Assembly: GCA_945859605.1 (NCBI GenBank) | Contig: OX243814.1 | Span: 33,315,975-33,379,974 of the forward strand | From: Lumbricus rubellus | Lineage: Eukaryota > Annelida > Clitellata > Crassiclitellata > Lumbricidae | Length of the DNA: 64,000 bases | Reading direction: 5' to 3' | Shown: positions 16,123 through 28,300 of the stretch, one piece after another | How the letters are laid out: each line of letters begins with the position of its first letter | Numbering within the stretch: position 1 is the first letter of the stretch | Made by a program: the position numbers and the translations under genes | The notes under the pieces: generated by a model | What the model was told of the DNA's origin: nothing | The model's input: only the letters and a program-made list of their open reading frames with translations | Database searches by the model: none

Positions 16123-17533
16123 GTACAAGGTGGCTCAAAAAAAATGTACCACCGGATAAAATGCGATAACTTTGCAACCGACTGACATTTTTCTGTCAAA
16201 ATTTTCCAATTTGCAGGGGAATGAATTTTCAACAATCCCTGAAAGTTTCACTTGAAAATTTTCATGTTTGCAAAAGTTACAGCTGTTCAAACTTAAAATT
16301 TCGTTTTTTTCAAATATCCGGAGAATCACGCTCCAATACAATGTGATTTCATTAAGATTTTTGCAAATTGCATCATAAGAAATGATGATGATGTCCTACG
16401 ACCTCACTAAGAGCTGTAAAGAAGCTGTTTATGCAGCAAACTGTTGGTATTTAGTGATATTTTATAGATTAAGGACTCAATTCGTGAATCCATTACTGAA
16501 CGTCATGGGAAAAGTTTCTGCAGAAGATAAAATGGAAACTCGGACGCTGCGTGAACAGAGACTGGGACATCGCGTAATCATAGCAAAATACCCAGTGAAA
16601 AGTGGAGCCTGAGCACAGTGAAGGCTGTCTGCAAACGTGTTTATGTAACGGAGGTCAGATGTTGGAAGCGAGGCAGGAAGTGGTCGCTTGGTCTGATGAA
16701 AAAAGTACAATTTTCAAGAAATTCGTTTGGTAATCGAAAGGGTCAAGTTTGCAAAGCACATCGTGGTTTCGACTTCAGATATGATGGCGTGTGTTCCGGC
16801 TGCAAGAAAAGACTGCATTTAATCCCATTCAGTAGGTTAGATGTCAAACTCATCTTTGAACTCTCTTACCCAGACTCATTGAAGACCAGGTATGCTCTAA
16901 CGTCTGGTTTTATTTTCCAGCAGGACGGTGCGCCTGCTTGCTCGCACGGCAAGTTTGATTATGATGGCGCTACCTTATTGCCATCAACTGAAGTAATTGC
17001 ATTGGCAAAGATGACTAACAAACTCGCCAGACCTTAGCCCTCTTGTTTATCACGTCTGGTGAGCTATTCTGGAATGCTGCAAGACATTTCATCCCAAGTT
17101 GGAGAACATTGATTGGCCAGCTGAAGCAAGTCTTGCTGCTAATGTGGGGTCAGTTGCCGCAGGACCCGACCAACAAGGCCATACTGAGCTTCACAAAAAA
17201 AAGTTGAGCTTGTGCTAGGGCAGGGAGTGGACACTCTCATTATACCTTACAATAAATTGCAAAACGAAATTCTGAGGTCGCAGTGAAAAGTGATATCATT
17301 TGACATGGAAATCTACAAGTAATGTTCATTTTCCGCGAAAATTTGAAAAAACGAAATTTTAAATTTGAACAGCTGTAACTTTTGCAAACATGAAAAGTTT
17401 TAACTGAAACTTTCAGGGATTGTTGGAAATTCAATCCCCTGCAAATTGGGAAATTTTCGCAGAAAAAGGTCAATCGGTTGCGAAGATTTTGCATTTTATC
17501 CGGTGGTACATTTTTTTTGGAGCCATCCTGTGT
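16123..17533. mobile_element. Dead Tc1/mariner-like transposon with long inverted repeats
   Basis: Ends are inverted repeats of about 200 bp beginning ACAAGGTGGCTC on the left and matching on the right after reversal, with a shared AAAATGTACCACCGG segment, flanked by TA. The interior holds remnants of a DDE transposase across several frames, including FIFQQDGAPA near 16,910-16,940, interrupted by many stops. It lies in intron 2 of the EGF gene. Confidence 0.8.
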
Positions 17534-17657
17534 ACTAACATTTCACTTGACTGCATTTTAGTCTGATTTGATTTTGACTAAACTGAATTAAATAAACTTT
17601 AGCTGAGAATTTCCTAATGAAAATTGACGACAAGTATGAATTATCAATGCTTTCCAG

Positions 17658-17858
17658 GTCAATGCATTGACGGAATAAACAGTTTGAGCTGCAAGTGCGA
17701 CCCAGGTCGCACGGGGTTGCGGTGTGAGGTTGAGCTGAACCCATGTCTTCCTGATCCATGCTACAATCAGGCATACTGCTGCTCAAACGGTAGAGACTGG
17801 TGCTCAGCCAGTATGCCACCCGGGTACTTTGAATGCTACTGCAAGGATGGATTCATGG
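17658..17858 (+). CDS. EGF-repeat gene, exon 3
   Basis: Acceptor TGCTTTCCAG|GT, phase 1. Completes one EGF module (QCIDGINSLSCKCDPGRTG) and encodes an unusual Cys-rich module (NPCLPDPCYNQAYCCSNGRD). Donor is ATGG|GTGTGG. Confidence 0.82.
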
Positions 17859-18102
17859 GTGTGGTATTTAGTCTTCTCTCTAATTGATGTACTCCATCAG
17901 TATATTTATTTAAAGTATTTGAGAAATGCACCAAAGTTGAAGTTTCTGGATCCAATTGTAATTGCAATAGCAAATTTATATACTACAAGTTCAATAGAGC
18001 TAAGCGCCTGCAACACAACAAAAACCATGATCGAACAAGTGCTTGCAGAAAATGTGACCCAAAGGATTACTGGTGTTATTGAGACAAAGTCTCATATTCT
18101 TC

Positions 18103-18410
18103 ATTCATTCCGAAAATTTATGTAGCGCACTTCAATCAATTTCAATCAATCAATTTTTTCATTGGTCCGTAAGTATCAAGCACACTAAGATATAATATAA
18201 GGCAGGAAAAGTTACATAAAGCATTACAAGTGTCACAAATTAATCAGTCAATAATCAAAGTGAGAACTAATTAGATAACGCAAATTATATGAACCCTGAG
18301 CCTATATTGGAAATACCCCCCAAGAATATATAAGAAGAGATTATTACTTGAAGAAGCCTACACAGAGGCGCTCCCAGCCCACCACAGTTAAGTCGAAGAG
18401 TCTTGAGCGA
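18103..18410 (-). mobile_element. Antisense LINE 3' end interrupted by another insertion
   Basis: The TTCATTCATTC tail and TTTATGTAGCGC at the left, and AGAGGCGCTCCCAGCC at the right, match the 3' end of the LINE at 29,126-29,778 in reverse. About 210 bases of unrelated sequence starting with CAATCAAT repeats separate the two parts. Confidence 0.55.
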
Positions 18411-18558
18411 CTATTCCGAGGTCAGCACAGATGTCTGAAATTCCTTCTAAAAAAACTCAACCAAAAAACTGAATTTAAGAAAAAAAATAGACGTAGAAAA
18501 TAATAGTTATTCTTTTACTATCTTTTGTGATCTTTTGCGATCGTTCTCGTGATTGTAG

Positions 18559-18675
18559 GTGCGCTGTGTGATATGTCACTGGATCCATGTCAATCTGAGC
18601 CCTGCCAAAATGGCGGACTCTGTAACTCTGTGGACCATGGCATCTACCTGTGCACCTGTCCACTCTTCTTCACAG
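18559..18675 (+). CDS. EGF-repeat gene, exon 4
   Basis: One module, SLDPCQSEPCQNGGLCNS...CPLFFTG; acceptor GATTGTAG|GT, donor CACAG|GTATG, phase 1 at both ends. Confidence 0.85.
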
Positions 18676-19247
18676 GTATGCATTCTGGCTCTCCTGTGAA
18701 GAGTGATTCAATGGAAGTTGTTAACATAATTATGATTTGTGACAATGCATGATTGTTGTGCTGATAAGGAATATTATTTTTGTTTCCGTGATTCCACTTT
18801 TATTATGCCATGCACTTTATCACACCCAGATGAAAGTCACACATGTCAGCAGTTTGCCATTCTATCTCCTCATAATATTAATTAGCGACTAACTGACTTC
18901 TGTAGTATCAGAACCTAATGCACAAGGCATTTTACTGATAGTGCACCAAAGAAGCCTAACAATAGTCATGTCAATAGTGCAAGTGCCATAAAAACCTAGC
19001 CAAGTATTATCCTGGAGTAGTTGATGTACCGATACATAATTTTGCAAATACTGTTTATTTATAGTTTATGCATTCGATCATTGATTTTAAAAATTAAACT
19101 GAATGGGAACTTTTCATATGGTTGGCTGGTACAGAGTTGAGGCAATTGGATCTGCAGAAGAAGGGTAAGACCCGCAATTCCGCATGTCTTGTACCGAGAG
19201 AAGTCACAGCTAATGTTATGTACTTCATTATTTTCTGTTTTGTCTAG
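18676..19247. other. Intron 4
   Basis: AT-rich intronic sequence without recognisable features. Confidence 0.5.
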
Positions 19248-21185
19248 GAATCAACTGTGAGCTTTCATTGTCCTGCGCCAGCGGTCCGTGTAGCAATGGC
19301 GGTTTGTGCAATTCGCTTCCAGAAGGTGCCTTCAACTGTTCGTGTTCCAGTGGTTTTACTGGATTGACGTGTGACGTTCCGTCGCCATGTGCTGCATATC
19401 CATGTCAGAATGGAGGACTATGTATGACCACATCAGCTAACGCTTATGTCTGCGGATGCCAGCAAGGCTTTTCTGGAAGGAACTGTGAGACTGCTTTAGC
19501 ATGTCAGAGCAACCCGTGCTTGAACCAGGGAACCTGCGTGATAATCCCAGGCACCTCATCATATCAATGCCTTTGCTTGTCAAACTTCTCTGGAAGGAAC
19601 TGTGAGATTACTTTGGCATGTCAGAGCAATCCCTGCTTGAACCAGGGCACTTGCACGATAATCCCGGGCATCTCAACATATATATGCCTCTGCTTGTCAA
19701 ACTTCTCTGGAAGGAACTGTGAGACTGCTTTAACGTGTCAGAGCAACCCGTGCTTGAACCAGGGCACCTGCGTGATAATTCCAGGCATCTCATCATATGT
19801 ATGCCTTTGCTTGTCAAACTTCTCTGGAAGGAACTGTGAGACTGCTTTAACGTGTCAGAGCAACCCGTGCTTGAACCAGGGAACCTGTATAATCATTCCT
19901 GGCACTTTATCATATCAATGCCTTTGCTTGTCAAACTTCACAGGAAGTCGTTGTGAAACGCTTGTGTTTTGTGCTTTGAATCCTTGCCTCAATGGGGGTC
20001 TGTGTGACCCCAGAAGTGGCGCTTGCATCTGCCTCACTGGCACAAGTGGTACACGATGCGAATCTCGACTGCCCTGCGCCGGCCGTTTGTGCCTTAATAG
20101 CGGAACTTGTACACCTAACAATGACGGTGTCAGCTTCACGTGCCTATGTGCTCCAGCATACACAGGAGTTCTGTGTGAGACTAGGCTTCTCTGCTCCAAC
20201 CAGTCTTGTCAAAACGGTGCCACCTGCTTGGAGTCAACAACCTCGATTGGCACCAGCTTTTCGTGTCAGTGTAGTTCAAACTACACAGGGACACTTTGCG
20301 ACGTCTTCAATCCATGTGCCAGCATTCCTTGCCAAAACAACGGTCGGTGTTCTGCGGTCGGCAGCAGCGGCTATCAGTGCAGCTGCACTCCATCGTATGC
20401 GGGTGACCAGTGCGAGCTGTTCCGTTCGTGTAGCATCGCCCCATGTCAGAATGGAGGGACTTGTTTCGAGCAATTCAACGGGAACTTTTCGTGTGTTTGT
20501 CCCACTGGCTTCTTTGGCGCCACGTGTGGGTCTTTCTCTGCCTGTCTGTCGTTGCCGTGTCAGAATAACGGTACTTGCACGGATTATAGAAGTACCTACA
20601 TCTGTGTTTGCGGTCGTTCCTTCACTGGCAGAAACTGTGAACTGCTCAGCGAATGTCCATCGAACCCATGCCTCAATGGAGGCCAGTGCGCCTATGTGAA
20701 CGGACAGTACCAGTGCTATTGCGGTCTGTCTTACACTGGTTCCTTGTGCGAGTCCCACCTGCTGTGTGCGAGCCAGCCATGTTTGAACCAGGGCGTTTGC
20801 GTCAATCTCGGAGATGACTTCGCTTGTAACTGCACAAGGCTTTACGGTGGTAGGAACTGTGAGACGTTCCTGGCATGTGGCTCATCTCCATGTTTAAACT
20901 ATGGTCTTTGCATCAGCAATGGAACTGGGTTTTACTGTAACTGCAGTGAAAACTTCGTGGGTAGGCTCTGTGAGGTTGCACTGCCCTGTTCCAGTCTGCC
21001 TTGCGGGCAGTCAGGGATCTGCACGAATGTAGGAACATCATCGTACCGGTGTGCGTGCGGTTCCCAGTTTACGGGTGCCGTATGCGACGTAGCGCTTGTC
21101 TGCGATTCCAGTACATGCATCAATGGCCTCTGTTTGTCTGATGCGTCCGGAAGACTGAGATGTCTATGCAACCCAGGATTCACAG
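19248..21185 (+). CDS. EGF-repeat gene, giant exon 5 with about 17 EGF modules
   Basis: A single 1,938-base exon (acceptor TTTTGTCTAG|GA, donor TTCACAG|GTAAG, phase 1 at both ends) encoding sixteen full EGF modules and most of a seventeenth, each with six cysteines in the CxxxxC...CxxG order (for example CQSNPCLNQGTC...CLCLSNFSGRNCE). Modules 3 to 6 are near-identical, coming from a 117-bp tandem repeat. Most modules lack the calcium-binding D/N-x-D/N-E start. An exon with this many modules and no introns is unusual for EGF genes and suggests in-exon tandem amplification or retroposition of a multi-module block. Frame is fully open. Confidence 0.93.
19500..19968. repeat. Four 117-bp tandem repeats coding EGF modules
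   Basis: Four copies of a 39-residue module with period exactly 117 bp; the copies differ at only a few positions, mostly in the IIPG(T/I)SSY loop. Confidence 0.9.
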
Positions 21186-21419
21186 GTAAGTTTAGTCTCT
21201 TGGCATCTAAAGTATCATATGTCATCAAGGTAACCAAAGATTACTCTTTAACGAGAATTTGGCAATGTACACTGTTGAGGACCTGGTAAACTTCTGATAA
21301 ACTTTAAAGTTTAGACCACAAACTCTTTTATCTCTTTACCCTCCAAGGTGTGCATTACAAAACTATCTATTGCTCGGCTCATCGTGTGAATTCCCAAATT
21401 TGCCTCTGTGTCTGCCTAG

Positions 21420-21826
21420 ATGTGCGATATCTTGCACTTCCTGTAGCCCAATGTATCTCGTATCAGATCAAAGTTTGTGATGCTTCATCCTTGGTTGCAC
21501 TTCATCTTATTTATGCAATCTCTGTCGCCCAGTCTCTGAGGGTGAAAATATCAGGCTCTTCACTCTGCTAAGAAGAAGCAACTCCTAGTTCCACGAGATC
21601 ACTTAGCTGCCAGGCAACGCTGGGCTTTCTTGGTTGTAGGGCCATCCATCTGCAAAGACCTTCCTTCAAAACTGCATATATATTACATCTGACCAATCAA
21701 ACTTTGCTGCATTCATCTCTCAAGTCTTTTTCCTCTTGCTGTGACTGGGTTGGGAGCGCTCCTGAGTAGGTTTCATGACAGGACGCTACATGTATATAAG
21801 TCCATTGAATTACTGAATGAATATCA
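21420..21826 (+). mobile_element. Degenerate LINE 3' end in EGF intron 5
   Basis: Same order of segments as the LINE at 29,126-29,778 (AACTCCTAGTTCCACGAG, GGTTGTAGGGCCATCCATC, GGGAGCGCTCCTGAGTAG) and ends in a TGAATGAAT tail. No open frame remains. Confidence 0.7.
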
Positions 21827-21971
21827 GCACTAATGCGAATGAGTTATGTAATGGTACACTTTAAACTGTTCGTTGAAAGCTGAGAGATTTTTGACATAAA
21901 TTATGATTGTGTATTTCCTATGAATACTTGGTTGCATTTAAATACAGTCTTCATTATGTGCTGCTTTGTAG

Positions 21972-22094
21972 ATGTCATGTGTGATACGGAGTTTGATGTT
22001 TGTGATGGCCGGCCATGTTTCAACGGAGGTCGATGTATCCCAGTTGGCAACAGTCGCGTCAACTTCACTTGTCTATGTCAACCGCCCTATACTG
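21972..22094 (+). CDS. EGF-repeat gene, exon 6 (donor site not canonical)
   Basis: Acceptor CTGCTTTGTAG|AT. Encodes one module, EFDVCDGRPCFNGGRC...CQPPYTG. The phase needed by exon 7 places the donor at TATACTG|GCCAGC, which is neither GT nor a good GC site. If not spliced, translation stops 15 bases later. Confidence 0.75.
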
Positions 22095-22602
22095 GCCAGC
22101 ACAATTAATAGTTTCTTTTGTTATGATCTGACTTAAGCCAAGGAAAGATGCCAGTACTGAATTTAATATCTGATGTATCAACATTTATATTGGACACCTA
22201 ATTTAACGTATTGATTTAATTCATATAGGGCATCTGATATGTGCTTGCTGTTGGATTTTCAATTGGCCCCTTAAAATCGTAATTAATGATTTTTTTTATA
22301 ATTGAGATGACTTGCATTAACAGCTGTCAAATTTATCCTAATGCACCTTTGACTTGCTCTGTATTGCAAGCTATATTATGCCACATGATGTATCAAGGCC
22401 AAAATATTTAATTAGTACATCAGGTTGAGGCAGGTCAAAATCTTGTGGTTTTCCACCAATTGATTTTTCACATTTTTTATTTTAAAGAGCATAAATTTTG
22501 GACACCAGATGCACTGCAATGTTTTTCGTAATTTGTTTAAGATACCAGCATTTGGTGGTCCCTTTTCTAAACTTTTTTTTTGTCTTGTGATCGATCTTGT
22601 AG

Positions 22603-22740
22603 GTACATTATGCGAGATGACGATTTCGTCCTGTGCCCCAAATCCTTGTTACCAGGGAGGCACGTGTTCAAATGACAATGTTGGTGTCTTCTGCCAGTGT
22701 CCAGCAGCCTATGATGGCCTTTTCTGCCAACTTCAGAAAG
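22603..22740 (+). CDS. EGF-repeat gene, exon 7
   Basis: Acceptor GATCTTGTAG|GT; encodes ISSCAPNPCYQGGTC...CPAAYDGLFCQ; weak donor AAAG|GTCAGG, phase 1. Confidence 0.8.
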
Positions 22741-23509
22741 GTCAGGAATAGTTGCTGCTTAATCAGATCTACGCTTATGTGTGTTGTGGTGAGGTATTTG
22801 TGCATTTTGTATCGTTTCTTTTTTGTCCAGTTTGTAAGTTACCAGAATTGAAGCGCTTCATAATGGTTCAAGGTGCTTCACAAATGCTCCAATACAATAC
22901 CGAATATTCTATAAACTATTTATTGGTTTTTCTGTTTTGTATGGTTGAATTGGATCTAGTCACATTTTTGGTTATATAATTGTAATCTGACGTATTTCTA
23001 AATTGTCATTTTAATAAAAAAATATTATCAGTGGCATTTCCACTTGAATCGTTTGTTCTCCATTTATCTAAATCTCTGGGATTCACTCAGCTAAATATGA
23101 TCATACTGGTGGCATTGCTGTACCTAATTGAAAATGCATACTGGAACTGTGGTACTGAGTACTTTCTTTCTATGGGCTCTATAATCTATGTAACCCTCAG
23201 TGAAAGGGAATCAACTTTGCAAGGGATATTCTGGCACTGAGCAAGTCATGCTTTGTATATAAAAAACTGATATCTAAGATCAGCCTTTGCTTATTGAATA
23301 TGATGGCCAAAATATGATGGTCCAAGGATGATGGCTACAGAGATGATGGTCCCAAAGATGATGGCCACAAAGATGGATGCACAGAGATGAGCAAGTCAGA
23401 GTGTGTCCCTGTATATCTATCTCACTGTCTTCCTGAATGTGTATGTGGGATCTATATGTGTTAGCACTTGCAGTGACACAGTGTTTTCCTACTGAACGAA
23501 ATATTTTAG
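22741..23509. other. Intron 7 with a short GATGATGG minisatellite
   Basis: A degenerate run of about 15-base units (GATGATGGCCACAAA type) spans about 23,299-23,390. The rest is featureless. Confidence 0.5.
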
Positions 23510-23598
23510 GTATCTGCGAACCGAATCCTTGTCTTAACGGAGGCGAATGTTGGCAGCTCGACCAGACATTTCACTGCAGCTGTCCAAAGGGATTTCGG
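23510..23598 (+). CDS. EGF-repeat gene, exon 8
   Basis: Acceptor ATATTTTAG|GT; encodes CEPNPCLNGGECWQ...CPKGFR; donor CGG|GTCAGT in phase 0. Confidence 0.8.
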
Positions 23599-24250
23599 GT
23601 CAGTCAGAGATTTGTGCCTTACAAGGCTTACATGTGCTTTTGTTAATTGTGTATTCTGTGCTGCAGCGTAAATAGATGCAAATAAAGACAGAGATCACGA
23701 ATTTTTCTTGCATTTCTCTTCAAAGTAGCAATTTAATATCAGCTGTTATAATAGTTATAATTATAGACAGATTATGCTTAATTTGTTGTTTATGTTTCTG
23801 GATCTAATTGTTGATTGTCTACACACAATTTTTGTCTTCCAGTCTCTCAGGTCTTGTGACTAGAAATTGGTTCTGTACAGACGATTGTGATTTTGGAAAT
23901 GCAGTTTTTTTGCTGAGAATGGACCATCAGTCAATACCTTCATGTGTACGATATTTCTAGTGCAGTTGATTGTTATCATACTGTGGTATTTTTTTTTTAT
24001 TGCTCCCAAATAATTGTACACAAGATAATTTCCAAACAGTTGAATACATCAAATGTACCGGTAACAAGAAAAACTGATCTTTGATATTTAAAATGTAATG
24101 CATGGGCATTGGGCACCTTGAATTGAAGAACATCCTGCTAGGTAGGGACTCTAGGGCCTTATATAGTTCAGTGTACGGTACATTCTCAGATGTCTAATTT
24201 CTTCATTTCTGAAGTTTAACGTTTTGTTGTTGTTCTTTTTCCGTCATAAG
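23599..24250. other. Intron 8
   Basis: AT-rich; nothing recognised. Confidence 0.4.
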
Positions 24251-24398
24251 GGATCACTTTGTCATCTACCAGTCATCGGATGCACTCCAGGTCGATGTGG
24301 ACGGGGGGTCTGTTCACAGACATCAGCTGGAAGCTTCCGTTGCAGCTGTCCTCCAGAATTGTTTGGAACCTACTGCCAGTCGCCAAACCTCTGTCTTT
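24251..24398 (+). CDS. EGF-repeat gene, exon 9
   Basis: Phase 0 acceptor CATAAG|GGA; completes module 8 (GSLCHL) and encodes GCTPGRCGRGVC...CPPELFGTYC. Donor placed at CTTT|GTAACT because this gives the correct six-cysteine spacing when joined to the next exon. Confidence 0.75.
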
Positions 24399-24795
24399 GT
24401 AACTATTCTTGCATTTCCTATTTCTAGTATTTTAAACCTATGCTGCAACCTATTGATGGACGATGTATTTCATAACCTGGGGAAAAAAATTATTCCTAAA
24501 ATTATTTTAGAAACTGCAAGTAATAAAGACTTGATTAAAAAAATTCATTCTTAATAAAGACTTGATTTTTAAAAATGCATTCTTCTCAAAAATCTTAACT
24601 TGACGCTACTATGATCCATTAAAGAGCATGACTTTAAGAGAAACCATGGATTCGTTGCTATTTTATCTGTGACGTCAAAGTTTGACATTTCAAACCGTAT
24701 CATGCAATCTGAGTAACTTTATGAAGTCAAAACATTTACGCATTTTTATAAGTGGCAACATAAAGTACTTACATTTGTTTGGGTTGTTATCTTAG

Positions 24796-24984
24796 CACAG
24801 CCATGTCGTAATGCTGGAACCTGCATTCCTTCTGATACTGGGTACCAGTGCGTTTGTCGTACTGGTTATGTTGGAACCCTATGTGATGTTCTACTTTCGG
24901 CGTGCACAAGTAATCCGTGCCTCAATGGGGCGATGTGTTTCGACGGGAATTCTACAGTCTATTTCTCCTGTGCTTGCCCACCTG
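24796..24984 (+). CDS. EGF-repeat gene, exon 10
   Basis: Acceptor ATCTTAG|CA; encodes QPCRNAGTC...CRTGYVGTLCD and a second module CTSNPCLNGAMC; donor CCTG|GTGAGC, phase 1. Confidence 0.83.
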
Positions 24985-25315
24985 GTGAGCAATTTAAAAA
25001 CTACACGAAAAACCAATAAATCAATCAACATTTTATTGATCCCAATAGCACAAATGCAAGGGTCAAAATACTTTTTTAAAGTACTCTGAGCTATCTCAGC
25101 CTATCTGTAGCTCTGTAAGCTTACGTAGCCATCTTGCAAGCTTGAATTAAAATACAATTTCATAATATGAACAAACATTGAACACTGTACAACATTTACA
25201 AAATAAAGTTCTTTAATTGACATCCTTTTATCTATTGTAGTGTTTACTATTACACGTTTCTTTCATAGGGAAATTTAATGTAAATTTAAAGTAATACAAT
25301 AACTTTTTTGTTTAG

Positions 25316-25415
25316 GAGTGACTGGTTTGCGCTGTGAGACTAACATTGATGATTGCATCAACAACACCAATTGTCAGCATGGAGGCCAGTGTGTAGATGA
25401 ACTGAATGGCTTTAG
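25316..25415 (+). CDS. EGF-repeat gene, exon 11 (calcium-binding-type module)
   Basis: Acceptor TTGTTTAG|GA; encodes [18 protein letters not shown]...CVDELNGF, with the NIDDC start of cbEGF; donor TTTAG|GTCAGT, phase 2. Confidence 0.83.
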
Positions 25416-26031
25416 GTCAGTTATGATACTGACATCTTTTGGCATTATGACTAGGCTTTGCCCATCCGAAGATTCTAAAAATGACCTTTAGTGTCTACTT
25501 GTACGCTCCACTATGTAAGCGAAGTGGCTGGTACTCGTCTGTCTATGGCAAACAGCATTTAGCAGTAATGTTGAATCTGCAACAGACAGACATTTGTCTT
25601 ATATTATTTTTAACAATAGACTGGACGCAACTCAATTCTTGTTTTGTAAAAACGCCAGTAAAAAGGAAATGAAAGTGAAATCTGTATTAAATTTTGTCTT
25701 GGAATCTCATTCTGTACATTGTTTACTGGATAAGCTACACATCTCATTTGCTTGTTCATATTCATAGCTTATGGTTAAACAACCGATATTAATTGTTACT
25801 GAGACTTTTGCTTTACTTAACGTTATCGATTATTCTCTGTAAAGTCGTATTCTCAAAAAACCAGATACATTGAAAAACATTTGCAAACTTTCACAATGTT
25901 CATGTTTGAATTTTGATGCCATTACTTGAACTTTCTCTTGTCTATAGACACTGACTTTTCTTTAACCAGGATGCAATTATTCTATACAGCCAGGACAATT
26001 ATTTCTACTTGTGTATTTGTGTGTGTCATAG
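25416..26031. other. Intron 11
   Basis: Intronic sequence without recognisable features. Confidence 0.4.
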
Positions 26032-26268
26032 GTGTGTCTGCACAGCGGGATTTTCTGGTAGATTCTGTGATGTGTCGCTCAGTTGCGCCAACGCACCATG
26101 CATCTCTGGTGCAACTTGTCTTGATTTGCCAAATACCCAGTACGGCACCAGCTACACTTGCCTTTGTCCTAGCAACTACGCCGGTGCCAACTGCCAGCTG
26201 TTCGACTTCTGCAGCGCCAAGCCATGCCTGAATGGAGGCACCTGTATCAGTGAACAGTCGCAAACAAG
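26032..26268 (+). CDS. EGF-repeat gene, exon 12
   Basis: Acceptor GTGTCATAG|GT (phase 2); encodes CVCTAGFSGRFCD, a full module CANAPCISGATC...CPSNYAGANC and the start of another (CSAKPCLNGGTC). Donor CAAG|GTCAGC, phase 2. Confidence 0.85.
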
Positions 26269-26724
26269 GTCAGCCGCTCTTGTCTAACGTTAAAAAGTTA
26301 TTTTTCTGTATTATGGTGGATCTTAGTGTAACTTATACTTTTCAACTCTTTGCAGGGTTAGTGTTTTGTCACAGGGCTGTTTTTAAGAAATTTTTAGAAC
26401 TGCACAAACCCTTCTTTCCTTCCATGGTAAATTACTTCCAATCGGAGGACAATGACCTTTTTGCTAGTTTTAACTGTACAGAAGTGCTTCTACAACTGCA
26501 TAAATCCAGTTATAACTGCACATTTTGTGTACAACTGCACATTAAAAAAGCCCTATTTTGTCCGCATTTTTGTGTAATACTGAATTTTAATGAAAACACC
26601 ATTTTACATATAGCATAGCCCACAATTATTTGAACATGCCATAAACGATGCTTCTATGTTAAAACGACTGTGCCATGTTTACTATGAAAGGGTTGTAATT
26701 AATTAATGTTGAATTTTATTGTAG

Positions 26725-26786
26725 ATGTCAATGTCCAGTAAACTTTGTTGGGCCATTGTGTGAACAAGAGGTTTTTGGATGTAGAG
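26725..26786 (+). CDS. EGF-repeat gene, exon 13
   Basis: Acceptor TTATTGTAG|AT (phase 2); encodes CQCPVNFVGPLCEQEVFGCR; donor AGAG|GTCAGT, phase 1. Confidence 0.8.
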
Positions 26787-26804
26787 GTCAGTTGGCGCAT
26801 GCTC

Positions 26805-26885
26805 ATTCATTCATTCAAGAAATTTATATAGCACCCCTACAAGAAGCCTACTTAGAGAAACTCCCAGCCACAGTCACAGAGTAAG
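26805..26885 (-). mobile_element. Antisense LINE/SINE 3' tail
   Basis: ATTCATTCATTC tail followed by AATTTATATAGCACCCCT and AGAGAAACTCCCAGCC, the reverse of the LINE 3' end at 29.7 kb. Confidence 0.65.
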
Positions 26886-27052
26886 ATCTTGTTTGACTGC
26901 TTACTGTTCGATAAGCAGAATTAAACTGTTCACCACGTCACACCATTTATTTAGCACTAAAGATTTGGAATCTTTTTTGAACTTTATAATGTGCTGAATA
27001 GCCTAAATGTTCAGATAAAATTGTGCATATAGATAATTTGTATCATTTAAGC

Positions 27053-28300
27053 CAGGGGTTCTCAAACTTTATTTTTATTGTACCCCCAAGTAGAACAATC
27101 TAATGGTGGCGTACCCCCAGCAAAGTCAGGTCAGAAACAAAATACCATTGCATAGTCCACATTGCAGTGACAACTAAAAGTCCATTTAATCATGGCATGG
27201 TGTGGCCTATTAGAGTCGTATAGCCTACATAAAGGGATCAAAATTGAAAATATGCAATTTTTTAATCATGCAATCATATTTTAAAAAGGAGAAATTGGTC
27301 TATAGGGCCTAATCGCTGTAAGAAAGAGCCAACCTATAGCGTTATATTGCTGTGTGCTTGTTTTGACCAGCACAAATTTAAAATAAAAAAATTTACATGG
27401 TTTAATATTTGTCAACTTCAAATTCAAATTTATCCCATATTTATTTTTGGTAGCAAGAACATACAGTTTAAAAACTAGTTTCAAAAAGATATATAATTAT
27501 ATGACGTGTTGAAAAGAATCACACATTTTAAAGCTCGACCAAAAATTAATCCTTAGAACAGCTATACTTTTTTGAGCTCTATAATAAATATAGCCTACGC
27601 TGAGAATTTCTGGATTTGATTCTTTCAACCACTTGTATACCTACATTATTTCGTTTCAAATTTATAGCGACATAAATATTTTGCATACACTATATAATAA
27701 TTTTTACAAGCTTAGTATGTGAGTGAAATCATTTATTGTGAAAGAAAGAAATGACGATGCTGTTACATGAAGCAACGTTACAAATCATTGCTAATCATGA
27801 AAAAATGTGCACAAAGTCCATAAACTCAAAGAAAAATTTATATTTCTGGAATTTTTCGCGTACCCCTTACCGGCGCCTGGCATACCCCTAGGGCAGTGGT
27901 TCCCAACCTTTTTTGACTGTAGGGCCACTTTTTCTAATTTAGAGGATACGAGGGCCACTTTTTCTTAGTTAACGGACATTAGGGCATTTAGGGAGCCACA
28001 ATGATAAAATTTAATTAGCCAAAAGCACATAAAAATTGTTATAACAAATTCAAAGTAGAATGTTTGATGTTTATAGACTTCAAATAAAATAATTTGTAAT
28101 AGAAAATGACCATATTATGTTCTATCCTGTCCAAATTGTCGATTTTTTCATATATTTTTGCTAATTCTTTGAGAGCTGAGTGCCAATGTTGAGACCTGGC
28201 GGGCCATTTTGTGAGGCCTCGCGGGCCACTTTTGGCCCGCGGGCCACGGGTTGGGAACCGCTGCCCTAGGGGTACGCGTACCACAGTTTGAAAACCTCTG
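27053..28300. mobile_element. Non-autonomous hAT element (outer)
   Basis: Starts CAGGGGTTCTCAAAC and ends GTTTGAAAACCTCTG (imperfect inverted ends), with a perfect 8-bp target duplication ATTTAAGC at 27,045-27,052 and 28,301-28,308. No transposase frame. It contains a second hAT. Confidence 0.9.
27894..28263. mobile_element. Non-autonomous hAT element (inner)
   Basis: Starts CAGTGGTTCCCAACC and ends GGTTGGGAACCGCTG, flanked by the 8-bp duplication CCCTAGGG at 27,886-27,893 and 28,264-28,271, inside the outer element. Interior repeats GGGCCACTTTT. Confidence 0.92.

Noticed and set aside
16382..17037. Short open frames inside the mariner-like element as genes
   Set aside because: They are fragments of a dead transposase in different frames with several stops between them.
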